Program-made: the position numbers and the translations under genes
Notes under the pieces: generated by a model
Told to the model about the DNA's origin: nothing
The model's database searches: none
What the model saw: the letters and a program-made list of their open reading frames with translations, nothing else
Shown here: positions 26,317 to 35,329 of the stretch, piece by piece
Layout of the letters: the number at the start of each line of letters is the position of its first letter
Position numbering within the stretch: position 1 is the first letter of the stretch
Source of the DNA: JBBRYB01 sp038238115
Lineage (GTDB): Bacteria > Actinomycetota > Actinomycetes > Propionibacteriales > Nocardioidaceae
Length of the DNA stretch: 64,000 nt
Direction of reading: 5' to 3'
Assembly (NCBI GenBank): GCA_038238115.1
Contig: JBBRYB010000011.1
Coordinates: 1-64,000 of the forward strand

Positions 26317-27338
26317 GGGCCGTCCGGCTGCACGGATACCATCAACAGCCAGTGGTCGAAGAGGTTGCGGAGCCTGCCGTCAAGGGTCCGCTCGATGTCG
26401 TGGTCAAGATCGGTGGCGCCGGAGTATGCCGCACCGACCTCCACATCATCGAGGGCCAGTGGGCTGCGGCGATGGACCCCTCGCTGCCCTACACCATCGG
26501 GCACGAGAACGCCGGCTGGGTGCACGAGATCGGCTCAGCAGTCACGAACGTCGCGGTCGGCGACACCGTGATCCTGCATCCCACACCGACATGCGGCCTC
26601 TGCCGGGCCTGCCGGGCGGGACAGGACATGCACTGCAGCGAGAGCTCGTTCCCCGGCCTGAGCCATGACGGCGGGATGGCGGACTATCTGCTGACCTCCG
26701 CCCGAGCCTGCGTCAAGCTCGACCCGGCGACGCAGCCGCAGGACGTGGCGGCGCTCGCCGACGCGGGCATCACGGCGTACCACGCTGTACGCAAGGCCAT
26801 TCCGCTGCTCTATCCCGGCACGACCTGCGCGCTGATCGGCGCGGGCGGTCTCGGCCACATCGGCATCCAGTGCCTGAGTGCACTCACCGCGACCACCATC
26901 GTCGTGGTGGACCAGAATCCCGAGGCGCTCAAGCTCGCCGAGGAGCTCGGCGCGCACCACACGGTGGTCTCCGACGGCGGGCAGGTGGACGCGGTCAAGG
27001 ACCTTACCGACGGCGCCGGCGCCGACGTCGTGCTCGATTTCGTCGCCGAGCAGGGCGCCGAGAACGACGCGTTCGCGATGACGCGCCCAGCCGGCTCGTA
27101 CTTCGTGATCGGGTACGGCGGTACCTTGACCGTCCCGACCCTCGACATCATCTCCACCGAGCGCAACATCATCGGAAACATCGTCGGGACCTACAACGAG
27201 CTGGCCGAGCTCATGGTCTTGGCGGAGGCCGGCAAAGTCACCTTGCACACCAAGACCTACCCGCTGGACGCGGCGCAGGATGCGCTGCACGACCTCGACA
27301 CCGGACTGGTGCGGGGACGAGCGATCCTCGTCCCCTAG
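26313..27338 (+). CDS. Zinc-dependent alcohol dehydrogenase
   Basis: A 341-aa medium-chain dehydrogenase that should oxidise the alcohol made by the monooxygenase. Cys39 (GAGVCRTDLH) and GHENAGWV form the catalytic zinc site. The CGLCRACRAGQDMHC cluster binds the structural zinc and GAGGLGHIGIQ is the NAD-binding loop. GGAGGAGGAG directly precedes the ATG at 26313, which overlaps the upstream stop (ATGA). Homologues in propane-oxidation operons act on 2-propanol or primary alcohols. Confidence 0.93.
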   Translation: MRAVRLHGYHQQPVVEEVAEPAVKGPLDVVVKIGGAGVCRTDLHIIEGQWAAAMDPSLPYTIGHENAGWVHEIGSAVTNVAVGDTVILHPTPTCGLCRACRAGQDMHCSESSFPGLSHDGGMADYLLTSARACVKLDPATQPQDVAALADAGITAYHAVRKAIPLLYPGTTCALIGAGGLGHIGIQCLSALTATTIVVVDQNPEALKLAEELGAHHTVVSDGGQVDAVKDLTDGAGADVVLDFVAEQGAENDAFAMTRPAGSYFVIGYGGTLTVPTLDIISTERNIIGNIVGTYNELAELMVLAEAGKVTLHTKTYPLDAAQDALHDLDTGLVRGRAILVP

Positions 27339-27376
27339 CGCCGGCGAGTACACCGACCCCCACCCCAGGAGGACCA

Positions 27377-29068
27377 ATGGCCAAAGATCTGCGATTCGGT
27401 GAGGAGGCCAGGGGCCTGCTGCTGTCGGGAGTCGACCAGCTAGCCGAGGCGGTGAAGTCGACTCTTGGCCCCAAGGGGCGCAACGTCATTCTGGAGAAGA
27501 TCACCGGGTCCCCGGTGGTTACGAACGACGGTGTGACGATCGCCCGCGAGATCTACCTGAGCGACCAGTTCGAGAACATGGGGGCGCAGCTGGTCAAGGA
27601 AGCGGCGATCAAGACCAACGACATCGTCGGCGACGGGACCACGACTGCCACCGTGATCGCCCAGGCCATCATCCGCGAGGGGATGAAGGCGATCGGCGCC
27701 GGCGGCAATCCGGTCCTGGTCAAGCGCGGCGTGGACCTGGCGGTCGGGAAGCTGGTCGAGCACCTGCGTGGTGTCGCCCACCCGGTGGTCACTGCGGCCG
27801 ACTACGAACGCGTCGCCACCATCTCAGCCAACAACGACGACACCGTTGGAGCTGTCCTGGCCAAGGCTCTGCACACCGTCGGGGACGCCGGGATCGTGAC
27901 GGTGGAGGAGTCGGCCACCCACGGGATGAGCGTGGACTTCGTGGAGGGCTTCGAGTACGACAACGGTTACCTGTCTCCGTATCTCGTGACGCATCCGGCC
28001 AGCCTCGAGGCAATCCTGGACGACCCGTACATCTTGTTGTGTAGCGAGAAGATCACGAAGGTCCAGGAGCTGATGCCGCTGCTCGACAAGGTGATGCGGG
28101 CGCCGAGGCCGCTGGTCGTGATCGCCGAGACCGTCGAGGGCTCAGCCCTTAGCATGCTGGTGCACAACCATGTCAACGGAGTCTTTCGAGCCGTCGCGAC
28201 CAAGGCGCCCGGCTTCGGGGATCGGCGGCTGCGCAAACTCGAGGACATCGCCACCATTACCGGTGGCCAGGTCTACAGCAAGCACTCCGGCTTCAGCCTG
28301 GAGACGATGACGCTCGAGCAGCTCGGCCGGGCGAGGCAGGTCCGGGTGACTGCGGACACCACGGCGATCATCGACGGAGCCGGTTCCACCGAGCAGGTCG
28401 AGTTCCGGGTTTCTCAGCTGCGGGCTGAGCTGGAGCGCGCGACGTTCGGGATCGACGAGGAGGTGCTCAGCGAACGGATCGGCTCGTTGTCCGGCAAGGT
28501 GGCGGTGATCAGGGTGGGCGCGCCGACCAACGCTGAGCTGGCCGAGCTTCAACACCGGGTCGAGGATGCGCTGTCGGCCACCCGGGCGGCCATGGCCGAG
28601 GGGATCGTCGCCGGAGGCGGCGCGGCGCTGATGCATGCTGCACCGGCCCTGGATGAGCTGCAGGTCAAGGACGACTACGCGATCGGGGTGGACATCGTGC
28701 GCCGGGCGCTCACCGAACCTACCTACTTGATCGCCACCAACGCCGGATACCCCGGTCAAGAGATCGTGGCCGAGGTCGCCCAGATGGGCGTCGACGACGG
28801 TTTCGACGCCCTTGAGGGGCGGTACGGAAACATGATCGATATGGGCATCATCGACCCGTTGCGAGTCTGTCGGTCGGCGCTGCAAAACGGGGCGTCGGTG
28901 GCGGGCCTGCTGCTGACCACGAACACGCTGATCGCTGAGGAGCAGACCGCCTGGGGCGGCAGCCGGGCGCTGATGACCGAGTTCGGCCAGCTGGACGAGG
29001 GCCTGCACCAACCGTCACCGGACTCCAGCACGCCACAGTCACTCGGCCTGGGGCCGTCGGTCGGATGA
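27377..29068 (+). CDS. groEL: Dedicated GroEL-type chaperonin of the monooxygenase operon
   Basis: A 563-aa Hsp60 homologue starting at ATG 27377 with AGGAGG 5 bases upstream. VKSTLGPKGRNVILEK, TNDGVTIAREI, GDGTTTATVIAQ and VEGMVFE-like blocks are present. The C-terminus ends in a Pro/Ser-rich tail rather than the Gly-Gly-Met repeat of housekeeping GroEL, and no groES is adjacent. In mycobacteria the equivalent gene is needed for soluble, active MimA, so a specialised folding role is likely. Its stop overlaps the next start. Confidence 0.93.
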   Translation: MAKDLRFGEEARGLLLSGVDQLAEAVKSTLGPKGRNVILEKITGSPVVTNDGVTIAREIYLSDQFENMGAQLVKEAAIKTNDIVGDGTTTATVIAQAIIREGMKAIGAGGNPVLVKRGVDLAVGKLVEHLRGVAHPVVTAADYERVATISANNDDTVGAVLAKALHTVGDAGIVTVEESATHGMSVDFVEGFEYDNGYLSPYLVTHPASLEAILDDPYILLCSEKITKVQELMPLLDKVMRAPRPLVVIAETVEGSALSMLVHNHVNGVFRAVATKAPGFGDRRLRKLEDIATITGGQVYSKHSGFSLETMTLEQLGRARQVRVTADTTAIIDGAGSTEQVEFRVSQLRAELERATFGIDEEVLSERIGSLSGKVAVIRVGAPTNAELAELQHRVEDALSATRAAMAEGIVAGGGAALMHAAPALDELQVKDDYAIGVDIVRRALTEPTYLIATNAGYPGQEIVAEVAQMGVDDGFDALEGRYGNMIDMGIIDPLRVCRSALQNGASVAGLLLTTNTLIAEEQTAWGGSRALMTEFGQLDEGLHQPSPDSSTPQSLGLGPSVG

Positions 29069-29718
29069 GTTCCGGGGGTCCCTCGACCACGCCGCCGGCT
29101 ACGCCACCAGCGGGCTTGCGACTGCTGGCCACCCCGAGTGCCGCGGCATTGTCGGATCTGATGGCGACGTTCGAGGATCTGCAGACAGTTCTGGGGTGTT
29201 GCGAGAAGCTGGTGACGGAGCTGGTAGGTGACGGCGCCGAGCGCGACGGTGCAGAGGGCGACAGCAACGAGCGCCACGGCGTAGTGGTCGAGGCGGTCTG
29301 GACGATGGCGCTGCTCTCATACGCACGGTGCTTCTCGGCGTCCGAAGCGGGAGCGGCCCTGACTGAGGACGACGTCACCTCAGCACTGTCGAATGCCGAC
29401 GTCTTGGAATGGCATCGGATCCTGCTTCGGCTGCGCGACCACTACGCCGACCCGGCCACAAACCCTCGAGAGCGGTTCTCCGTCGGGGTGGCGCAGGACC
29501 CGACCGGTGCTGCCAGTGGCGTGGCCGTCACGTCCGCGCGCCAGCCGCTCGTGGACGACCTCACGGTACGACAGACCGGGGCGATCGCGTTCGCGCTGAG
29601 CGGTCTGGTCAACGACCGAATCACCGCGCAGCAGGAGCTGATCTTCGGGGAGGTGAAGCAGAGCACGAAGGCCGAGCTGGACGAGCTTGCCCCACTCGAC
29701 GTCGCCAAGACCGATTAG
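29065..29718 (+). CDS. Unknown protein translationally coupled to the chaperonin
   Basis: A 217-aa soluble protein whose ATG overlaps the GroEL stop by 4 bases. It has a Pro/Thr-rich N-terminus, a helical first half (residues about 25-95), the LEWHRILLRLRDHYAD segment and a C-terminal helical part with RQTGAIAFALSGLVNDRITA. No catalytic motif or known family was recognised. Being the last gene of the operon and coupled to the chaperonin suggests an accessory folding or regulatory partner. Confidence 0.8.
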   Translation: MSSGGPSTTPPATPPAGLRLLATPSAAALSDLMATFEDLQTVLGCCEKLVTELVGDGAERDGAEGDSNERHGVVVEAVWTMALLSYARCFSASEAGAALTEDDVTSALSNADVLEWHRILLRLRDHYADPATNPRERFSVGVAQDPTGAASGVAVTSARQPLVDDLTVRQTGAIAFALSGLVNDRITAQQELIFGEVKQSTKAELDELAPLDVAKTD

Positions 29719-29834
29719 GGCACATCGCGAGTCGCGCGGCTCGACGTCGCACCGCGAACGGCAGTGAAGCGCGGTCATCGGCGCGACAAGCATCGCCGCC
29801 GACCCGCCGGCCGGGCGGCCCGAAGCGCTCAGCG

Positions 29835-30167
29835 TCAACGCTGCTCGGGGACCGCCAGCTCGCCGAGCAGTGACCAACCGTCTTGGGCAATGGTGGTGTT
29901 GACGATCCGAGGCGTCTCGCTGAGATGGGGTGGCAGCGTCTGCGTCGCCGTCTTGAAGTGGTCGGACTGTACGTGTGCCGCACCGGCCGCGTCGTCGCGG
30001 AAGGCCTCGATCAGGACGTACTCGGTCGGGTCTTCGACGCTGCGCGACCAATCGAACCACAGGCAGCCGGACTCACTGCGGGTAGCTTCGGTGAACTCTG
30101 CGGCGGTCTCTGGCCACCGGTCGGCGTGCTCGGCAAGCACTCGAAACTTGGCAACGATGAAGATCAT
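29835..30167 (-). CDS. Antibiotic-biosynthesis-monooxygenase (ABM) domain protein
   Basis: A 110-aa ferredoxin-like-fold protein: MIFIVAKFRVLAEHADRW, then SESGCLWFDWSRSVEDP and EAFRDDAAGAAHVQSDHFK are typical of putative quinol monooxygenases such as YgiN. AGGAG lies 6 bases before ATG 30167. It lies opposite a small membrane-protein gene with only 42 bases between them. It may act on quinols or simply on heme or aldehyde ligands; substrate unknown. Hydroquinone from aromatic oxidation nearby is a possible link. Confidence 0.85.
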   Translation of the reverse strand: MIFIVAKFRVLAEHADRWPETAAEFTEATRSESGCLWFDWSRSVEDPTEYVLIEAFRDDAAGAAHVQSDHFKTATQTLPPHLSETPRIVNTTIAQDGWSLLGELAVPEQR

Positions 30168-30209
30168 CACACGCTCCTACTTCGACTTCGGCCCGATCAT
30201 CGCGGGCGG

Positions 30210-30533
30210 GTGGTCACCGGCCGCGACCGGGTGGGTCTTGCGTCCGACGCCGTGGTCTGTAGCGACGATACCGAACGCGCCCTCGACGTGCTCCGCGGCA
30301 AAGACCGCGGGCGGGGATTGTCCGACGCCGGCCTGGGTACTTCGCCACTCGTGCAGGCCATCCTCATCGGCGCGCTGGTTGTCGTCGTCCTCGGTTTTGT
30401 CTTCGTCGTCGCGGCGGTTCTGCTGCCCGACCACGGTGGCATGACCTATCTGATCGGGGGCGGGCCGGTGCTCCTGCTGGTCCTCGGCGTGGCGCTGATG
30501 GCCTCGCGCGCGTTCAGCCGCCGCAGCCGCTGA
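30210..30533 (+). CDS. Putative small membrane protein
   Basis: About 107 aa from the GTG at 30210. The first 50 residues are polar, then two hydrophobic segments follow (SPLVQAILIGALVVVVLGF with continuation, and GGPVLLLVLGVALMASRAF), with a basic C-terminus. There is no clear ribosome site, and the frame is open upstream through the ABM gene on the other strand, so the start is uncertain. No family recognised. Confidence 0.5.
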   Translation: MVTGRDRVGLASDAVVCSDDTERALDVLRGKDRGRGLSDAGLGTSPLVQAILIGALVVVVLGFVFVVAAVLLPDHGGMTYLIGGGPVLLLVLGVALMASRAFSRRSR

Positions 30534-30581
30534 CCGACGGCACGCAAACACTGCCCGCCCAACGTCTGGTGGGATGGTGCT

Positions 30582-31223
30582 ATGACACTCGGCGGAGAGA
30601 CCTCGCAGACGCTCGACCGTGGGATCCGGGTGCTGCGGCTGTTGGCGGCCAGCGGCGACCGCGGCATGTCGGTGAGCGAGATCGCCTCTGCCCTCGATGT
30701 GGGACGGCCGGTCGTCTACCGCTTGCTGGCCACGTTGACGGAGCATGAGCTGGTACGCCGCTTCGCCGATGGGAGACTGCGCCTCGGCCTCGGCATCCTG
30801 CCGCTGGCTGCGGCCACGCATGCCGGGCTGCGTCAGGCGGCCCAGCCCATCCTGCGCACCCTCGCCGACGCCGTCGGCGCCACGGCACACCTCACGGTCG
30901 CCGACGGTGACGAGGCTCTCGCCGTTGCCGTCGAGCAACCACGCTGGACCGACTTCCACGTCGGCTACCGCGTCGGCAGTACCCATCCGGTAAGTCGGGG
31001 TGCTGCGGGACGCGCGATCATGGGCGGCCGCGCCGGAGACGACCAGGTCGTCGAGAGCGTGGGCGAGCTCCAGGAAGGTGCCCGGGGGTACGCCGTACCG
31101 GTCCTCGGCGTACCCACACTCGAAGCGTCCATCGGCGTCGTCTCCGTCAACACGCTCGAGCGGGCCGACGTGGCCGACCAGGTCCGCGCCGCCGCTGCTG
31201 CCCTCGTCCGAGCGCTCACCTGA
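30582..31223 (+). CDS. IclR-family transcriptional regulator
   Basis: A 213-aa repressor or activator. The N-terminal winged HTH reads SQTLDRGIRVLRLLAASGD and SEIASALDVGRPVVYRLLAT. The C-terminal ligand domain includes HVGYRVGSTHPVSRGAAGRA. It is convergent with fahA, 5 bases apart, and is the probable regulator of the homogentisate genes. The likely ligand is homogentisate or a related aromatic acid, by analogy with IclR regulators of such pathways. Confidence 0.9.
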   Translation: MTLGGETSQTLDRGIRVLRLLAASGDRGMSVSEIASALDVGRPVVYRLLATLTEHELVRRFADGRLRLGLGILPLAAATHAGLRQAAQPILRTLADAVGATAHLTVADGDEALAVAVEQPRWTDFHVGYRVGSTHPVSRGAAGRAIMGGRAGDDQVVESVGELQEGARGYAVPVLGVPTLEASIGVVSVNTLERADVADQVRAAAAALVRALT

Positions 31224-31228
31224 CCGGC

Positions 31229-32443
31229 TCAGCTCGGAGCCGGCACGATCCGCCCGGTCACCTCGCCGAGGGTGACGCGCCCGCCGTCTGCAGCCGGCGC
31301 CCAGCCGGTGATCGTGACCACGTCACCGTCGGCCAGGAATCCCTGGAGCTGTCCGGTCTCCAGCTCGATCGGCTCGAGGCCGCTCCAGGTCAGCTCGAGC
31401 AGGCTGCCCCAGCTGTCCCGCTCCACTCCGCTGACGGTTCCGGACGCAAACAGATCACCGACGCGCAGCGAGGCCCCGTTGACAGTGAGATGGGCGAGCA
31501 TCTGAGTCGCGGACCAATACATGTCGCGGAACCGGGGTGAGGAGACTTTGTGCTGATTGATGACCACCTCCAGGCGCAGGTCCAGCCCGAACACCTCAGA
31601 CGCGCTGCCCGCTAGGTAGGGCAGCACGGCGGGGGACTGACCTGGAAGCGCCACCTCGGCCTCTTTGAAGGCCTCGAACGGCACCACCCAAGCCGAGATC
31701 GACGTGGCGAACGACTTGCCCAGGAAGGGGCCTAGCGGCACATACTCCCAGGCCTGGATGTCGCGAGCGCTCCAGTCGTTGAGCAGCACCACACCGAAGA
31801 TGTGGTCACGCGCCTGCGCCACGGTGAGCGGGCTGCCCTGCCGGCTGGCCTTGCCGACGATGAACCCGACCTCACACTCGATGTCGAGTGAGTGACTGGG
31901 GCCGAAGTCGGGAATGCCGTCGGCGCCGGGGCGGCGTTGCCCGCGCGGGCGCACGACGTCGGTCCCGCTCACCACCACCGTGCCCGCTCGGCCGTGATAG
32001 CCGATCGGTAGGTGCTTCCAGTTGGGTGGGAGCGCGGGTGAGTCGGGCCGGAAGATTGCGCCGACGTTGGAGGCATGCGACTCGCTTGCGTAGAAGTCGA
32101 CGTAGTCGCCCACCTCGACGGGCAACAGCATTGACACGCTGGCCACGGGCCGCAGATGGGACCTCACCAGTTCTTCGTGGCGCGGATCGACGATCACGCT
32201 GCGCACCCAGTCCCGAATGGCGCGCCAGCGTTCGGGTCCGAGCGCCATCAACGCGTTGAGCGACGGCCGGTCGAAGACGTGGGCGTCCGGGTGAGCGAGC
32301 TCGGCGGACACGGCGGCCAGGTCAACGATGTCGTCGATGACGCGGACCCCGAGTCGGGGTGCTGCTGCGTCGGGCGAGTAGACGCCGTAGGGAAGCGTGC
32401 TGACGCCGAAGTAGTCGTCCGGCCTTGGGCTGGTGGGCGTCAT
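31229..32443 (-). CDS. fahA: Fumarylacetoacetase
   Basis: Hydrolyses fumarylacetoacetate to fumarate and acetoacetate, the last step of tyrosine/homogentisate breakdown. 404 aa from ATG 32443. The family blocks DYVDFYASESHASNVGAIFR, LPIGYHGRAGTVVVSG, SLDIECEVGFIVG (metal Glu residues) and LLNDWSARDIQAWEYVPLGP are all present. Its start overlaps the stop of the upstream unknown gene (ATGA), so the two are translated together. Confidence 0.95.
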   Translation of the reverse strand: MTPTSPRPDDYFGVSTLPYGVYSPDAAAPRLGVRVIDDIVDLAAVSAELAHPDAHVFDRPSLNALMALGPERWRAIRDWVRSVIVDPRHEELVRSHLRPVASVSMLLPVEVGDYVDFYASESHASNVGAIFRPDSPALPPNWKHLPIGYHGRAGTVVVSGTDVVRPRGQRRPGADGIPDFGPSHSLDIECEVGFIVGKASRQGSPLTVAQARDHIFGVVLLNDWSARDIQAWEYVPLGPFLGKSFATSISAWVVPFEAFKEAEVALPGQSPAVLPYLAGSASEVFGLDLRLEVVINQHKVSSPRFRDMYWSATQMLAHLTVNGASLRVGDLFASGTVSGVERDSWGSLLELTWSGLEPIELETGQLQGFLADGDVVTITGWAPAADGGRVTLGEVTGRIVPAPS

Positions 32444-33276
32444 GACGGCGTCGCGACGAGAAGGCCGAGTGCGAGCGCATCGCCGATCGGGTCGAGCACA
32501 CCGCAGCATCCGAATGACGTGAAGACTGAGCGGACGCAGGCCACCTCGTGTTCGGCCCACGTCGACACCTGCGCCGTCAGCGTTTCGCTGCTGCGCTCGG
32601 CAAGCGCGGCGATCACCGCGTCGACTCCGCCGCCGATGATGGCGACCCGGGTGGCGACGAGGACGTTGAGATAGCCGTGGTGCTCGAAGCCGGTCGAGGC
32701 GTCGGAATGGCGGACGGCGTGATGCAGCCCGGCCGTGAGCTTGAAGGGCACGCCCGCGCGAAAGGCGGCGATCACCCACTGGGCCAGCTGGGCCTCCGAG
32801 CAGAAGGCGTCGTTCGAGGTGCCGCCGGTGCGGAACTTCCCGATCACCTGAGCACCTTTGCAGCGTCGCTCGCCGATGGCGTGGAGCACCTGCTCGCCGG
32901 AGGCTGGGTCGGCGGGCTCCACGGCCAACGGCAGGCCCTGCTGCGCTTCGGGCAGCTCACCCGTCGACACCGTGGTCTCGAACCCGACCACGCGGAGCGG
33001 GCCGGATGGCGCGATCGGGGCCTCCACGGCTCCGACCAGCACGACGTCCAGACGCGGCAGACCGGCCGCGTCGTGCGCTACGCGGAACTGCTCCCACTGG
33101 GCTGCCGGCACCAGGAGCGGGCCGACCGCGAAAGCGTGCCGCCCGGACCGCAGGTCCAGGTGGGCGGCGATCGCCTCCGCCGCCGAGGCGTTGCCCGGCG
33201 GGAACATCGCGGCGTCGTCGACCAGGGCGAGCAGCAGGGCGGCGGGAGCAGCTGACAGCGTTGACACGCCATGCAC
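32440..33276 (-). CDS. Unknown conserved protein coupled to fahA
   Basis: A 278-aa soluble protein starting at GTG 33276, with the N-terminal signature LVDDAAMFPPGNASAAEA, IGKFRTGGTSNDAFCSEAQL and the histidine-bearing FKLTAGLHHAVRH. Relatives with DDAAxFPPG are widespread in actinobacteria but uncharacterised. It is translationally coupled to fahA and divergent from hmgA. The pathway also needs maleylacetoacetate isomerase, and no maiA or GST-like gene is in the window. That makes this protein a candidate for the missing step, though the evidence is positional only. Confidence 0.82.
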   Translation of the reverse strand: MHGVSTLSAAPAALLLALVDDAAMFPPGNASAAEAIAAHLDLRSGRHAFAVGPLLVPAAQWEQFRVAHDAAGLPRLDVVLVGAVEAPIAPSGPLRVVGFETTVSTGELPEAQQGLPLAVEPADPASGEQVLHAIGERRCKGAQVIGKFRTGGTSNDAFCSEAQLAQWVIAAFRAGVPFKLTAGLHHAVRHSDASTGFEHHGYLNVLVATRVAIIGGGVDAVIAALAERSSETLTAQVSTWAEHEVACVRSVFTSFGCCGVLDPIGDALALGLLVATPS

Positions 33277-33299
33277 CGTACTGCAAAAGTTGGTTCGAT

Positions 33300-33330
33300 T
33301 CCGATACAGGGCCGTCCGATAAACGGATAC
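33300..33330. promoter_or_regulatory. Possible IclR operator in the hmgA intergenic region
   Basis: Two direct TCCGATA copies start at 33300 and 33315, the second lying in the imperfect palindrome TCCGATAAACGGA. The region is only 71 bases long and must hold promoters for both hmgA and the divergent pair, so binding here would control both. Short arms, so low confidence. Confidence 0.3.
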
Positions 33331-33347
33331 CGGTGAAAGAGGAGACT

Positions 33348-34589
33348 ATGGCGCACTATCGGTCAGTCGGATCGATCCCTCCGAAGCGCCACACCCAGCA
33401 TCGGCTGGACAGCGGTTCGCTGGCCTATGAGGAGCTGATGGGGGAGGAGGGGTTCTCGTCGGACTCCTCGCTGCTGTACCACCGCAACCTTCCCTCGCGG
33501 ATCGTTGACGCGCGGCCGTGGGAGGTGGGCCAGCTGGCGACCACGCCCAACCATCCCGTGAAGCCGCTCCATCTGAAGCTGCACGACCTGTTCAAGCCCG
33601 ACGACGTGGAGGACGTCGATGCCGTTCGCGGCCGTCGGCTTGTGCTGGGCAACGGCGATGTGCGGATCTCCTACGTCGTGGCCGGCGCCCCCTCGCCGCT
33701 GTACCGCAATGGGATCGGCGACGAGTGCCTGTACGTCGAGCGGGGGCAGGCTCGGGTCGAGACCGTCTTCGGGTCCTTCGAGGTGGGGCAAGGCGACTAC
33801 GTGATGGTGCCGCGGGCCACGACGCACCGCTGGATTCCGCAGCACGGCCCCGAGCCGCTGCGGGTGTACTGCATCGAGGCGAACTCGCACATCACCCCAC
33901 CCAAGCGCTACCTGTCCAGGTTCGGTCAGCTGCTCGAGCACTCGCCGTACTGCGAGCGCGATCTCGGGACGCCCGCCGCCCCGCTGCTCGCCGACGAGCT
34001 GGGGCTTGACGCGGACGCGGACACCGAGGTCTACATCAAGCACCGCGGCAACGGTCCCGGCGGGGTCGTGGGCACTGTCTACACCTACCCGTTCCACCCG
34101 TTCGACGTCGTGGGCTGGGACGGATGCCTGTATCCGTACGTGTTCAACGTGTCGGACTTCGAGCCCATCACCGGACGCGTGCACCAGCCACCCCCGGTGC
34201 ACCAGGTCTTCGAGGGCCACAACTTCGTGATCTGCAACTTCGTCCCGCGCAAGGTCGACTACCACCCTCTGTCGATCCCTGTGCCCTACTACCACTCCAA
34301 CGTCGACAGCGACGAGATCATGTTCTACGTCGACGGCGACTACGGGGCCCGCAAGGGATCCGGCATCAGCAAGGGCTCGATCACTGTTCACCCCGGGGGT
34401 CATGCTCACGGTCCGCAGGCCGGTGCCTACGAGCGCTCGATCGGCGTCGACTACTTCGACGAGCTGGCCGTCATGGTCGACACGTTCCGCCCACTCGAGC
34501 TGGGAGAGGCCGGCACAGCGGCAGACGACGGCGCCTATGCCTGGTCGTGGGCGCGCGGCGCCGAACGCCAGGCCGACGGAGCCGGTTGA
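33348..34589 (+). CDS. hmgA: Homogentisate 1,2-dioxygenase
   Basis: Fe(II) ring-cleaving dioxygenase converting homogentisate to maleylacetoacetate. 413 aa from ATG 33348, with AGAGGAGA just upstream. Cupin-type blocks are clear: NGIGDECLYVERGQARVETV, YYHSNVDSDEIMFYVDGDYG (His and Glu iron ligands) and TVHPGGHAHGPQAGAYE (His ligand). A longer in-frame extension to 33006 is an antisense shadow of the unknown gene. Confidence 0.95.
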   Translation: MAHYRSVGSIPPKRHTQHRLDSGSLAYEELMGEEGFSSDSSLLYHRNLPSRIVDARPWEVGQLATTPNHPVKPLHLKLHDLFKPDDVEDVDAVRGRRLVLGNGDVRISYVVAGAPSPLYRNGIGDECLYVERGQARVETVFGSFEVGQGDYVMVPRATTHRWIPQHGPEPLRVYCIEANSHITPPKRYLSRFGQLLEHSPYCERDLGTPAAPLLADELGLDADADTEVYIKHRGNGPGGVVGTVYTYPFHPFDVVGWDGCLYPYVFNVSDFEPITGRVHQPPPVHQVFEGHNFVICNFVPRKVDYHPLSIPVPYYHSNVDSDEIMFYVDGDYGARKGSGISKGSITVHPGGHAHGPQAGAYERSIGVDYFDELAVMVDTFRPLELGEAGTAADDGAYAWSWARGAERQADGAG

Positions 34590-34726
34590 CTTTCGGGCGT
34601 AGGTCCCACGCCGGGACACGCCGCAGAGCGCTAGGACGTACGAACTGACGTCCCTACCGACGTACTAAGGTTTCGTTGTGACCCGGTGGAGGGCACAGCG
34701 ACACACAGGGGCGGGCGGAGGGCTGC

Positions 34727-35329
34727 GTGGCTGAACGGCCGACAGCGGTCACCGACCGCATCGTCACCCTCCCCAACGTCTTGAGCATCGCTCGCCTGTT
34801 CGGCCTGCCACTGTTCCTCTGGCTCGTGCTCGTCCCGGAGGCCGACGGCTGGGCCTTGGTGGTGCTGCTGGTCTCGGGGTTCACCGACTACCTGGACGGC
34901 TGGCTTGCTCGGATCCTGAACCAGACGTCGAAGCTCGGCCAAATTCTGGACCCGGTGGCCGATCGGCTCTACATCCTCGCCGTCGTGGTCGGCCTGGCGC
35001 TGCGCGACATCATTCCTTGGTGGTTGGCGATCATGCTGCCGATGCGGGACATCTTCTTGTTCTCGCTCGTGCCGTTCCTGCGTACCCGCGGATACAGCGC
35101 GCTGCCGGTCCACTTCCTCGGCAAGGCCGCCACCGCCAACCTGCTGTACGCGTTCCCGCTGCTCCTGCTCGGTGACGGGCCGGGGACGCTTCATACCCTC
35201 GCCGATGTCTTCGGCTGGGCCTTCACGATCTGGGGCACGGGGCTCTACTGGTGGGCTGGGATTCTCTACGCGTACCAGGTGTTCCAGCTGCTGCGGCTTC
35301 CTCGCGAGCCAGTCGAAGCGCAGTCGTGA
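34727..35329 (+). CDS. CDP-alcohol phosphatidyltransferase
   Basis: Integral membrane enzyme that transfers a phosphatidyl group from CDP-diacylglycerol to an alcohol; probably a phosphatidylglycerophosphate or cardiolipin synthase type. The class motif is complete (DYLDGWLARILNQTSKLGQ then ILDPVAD). 200 aa with five to six membrane segments. GGAGGG is upstream of the GTG at 34727, and TACTAA near 34663 may be the -10. It corresponds in order to Rv1822 of M. tuberculosis. Its stop overlaps the next start. Confidence 0.9.
   Translation: MAERPTAVTDRIVTLPNVLSIARLFGLPLFLWLVLVPEADGWALVVLLVSGFTDYLDGWLARILNQTSKLGQILDPVADRLYILAVVVGLALRDIIPWWLAIMLPMRDIFLFSLVPFLRTRGYSALPVHFLGKAATANLLYAFPLLLLGDGPGTLHTLADVFGWAFTIWGTGLYWWAGILYAYQVFQLLRLPREPVEAQS

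Noticed and set aside
33288..33310. A tRNA T-loop-like GGTTCGATTCC
   Set aside because: No acceptor stem, D-arm or anticodon arm can be folded around it, and it lies in the 71-base gap between divergent genes. Coincidence.
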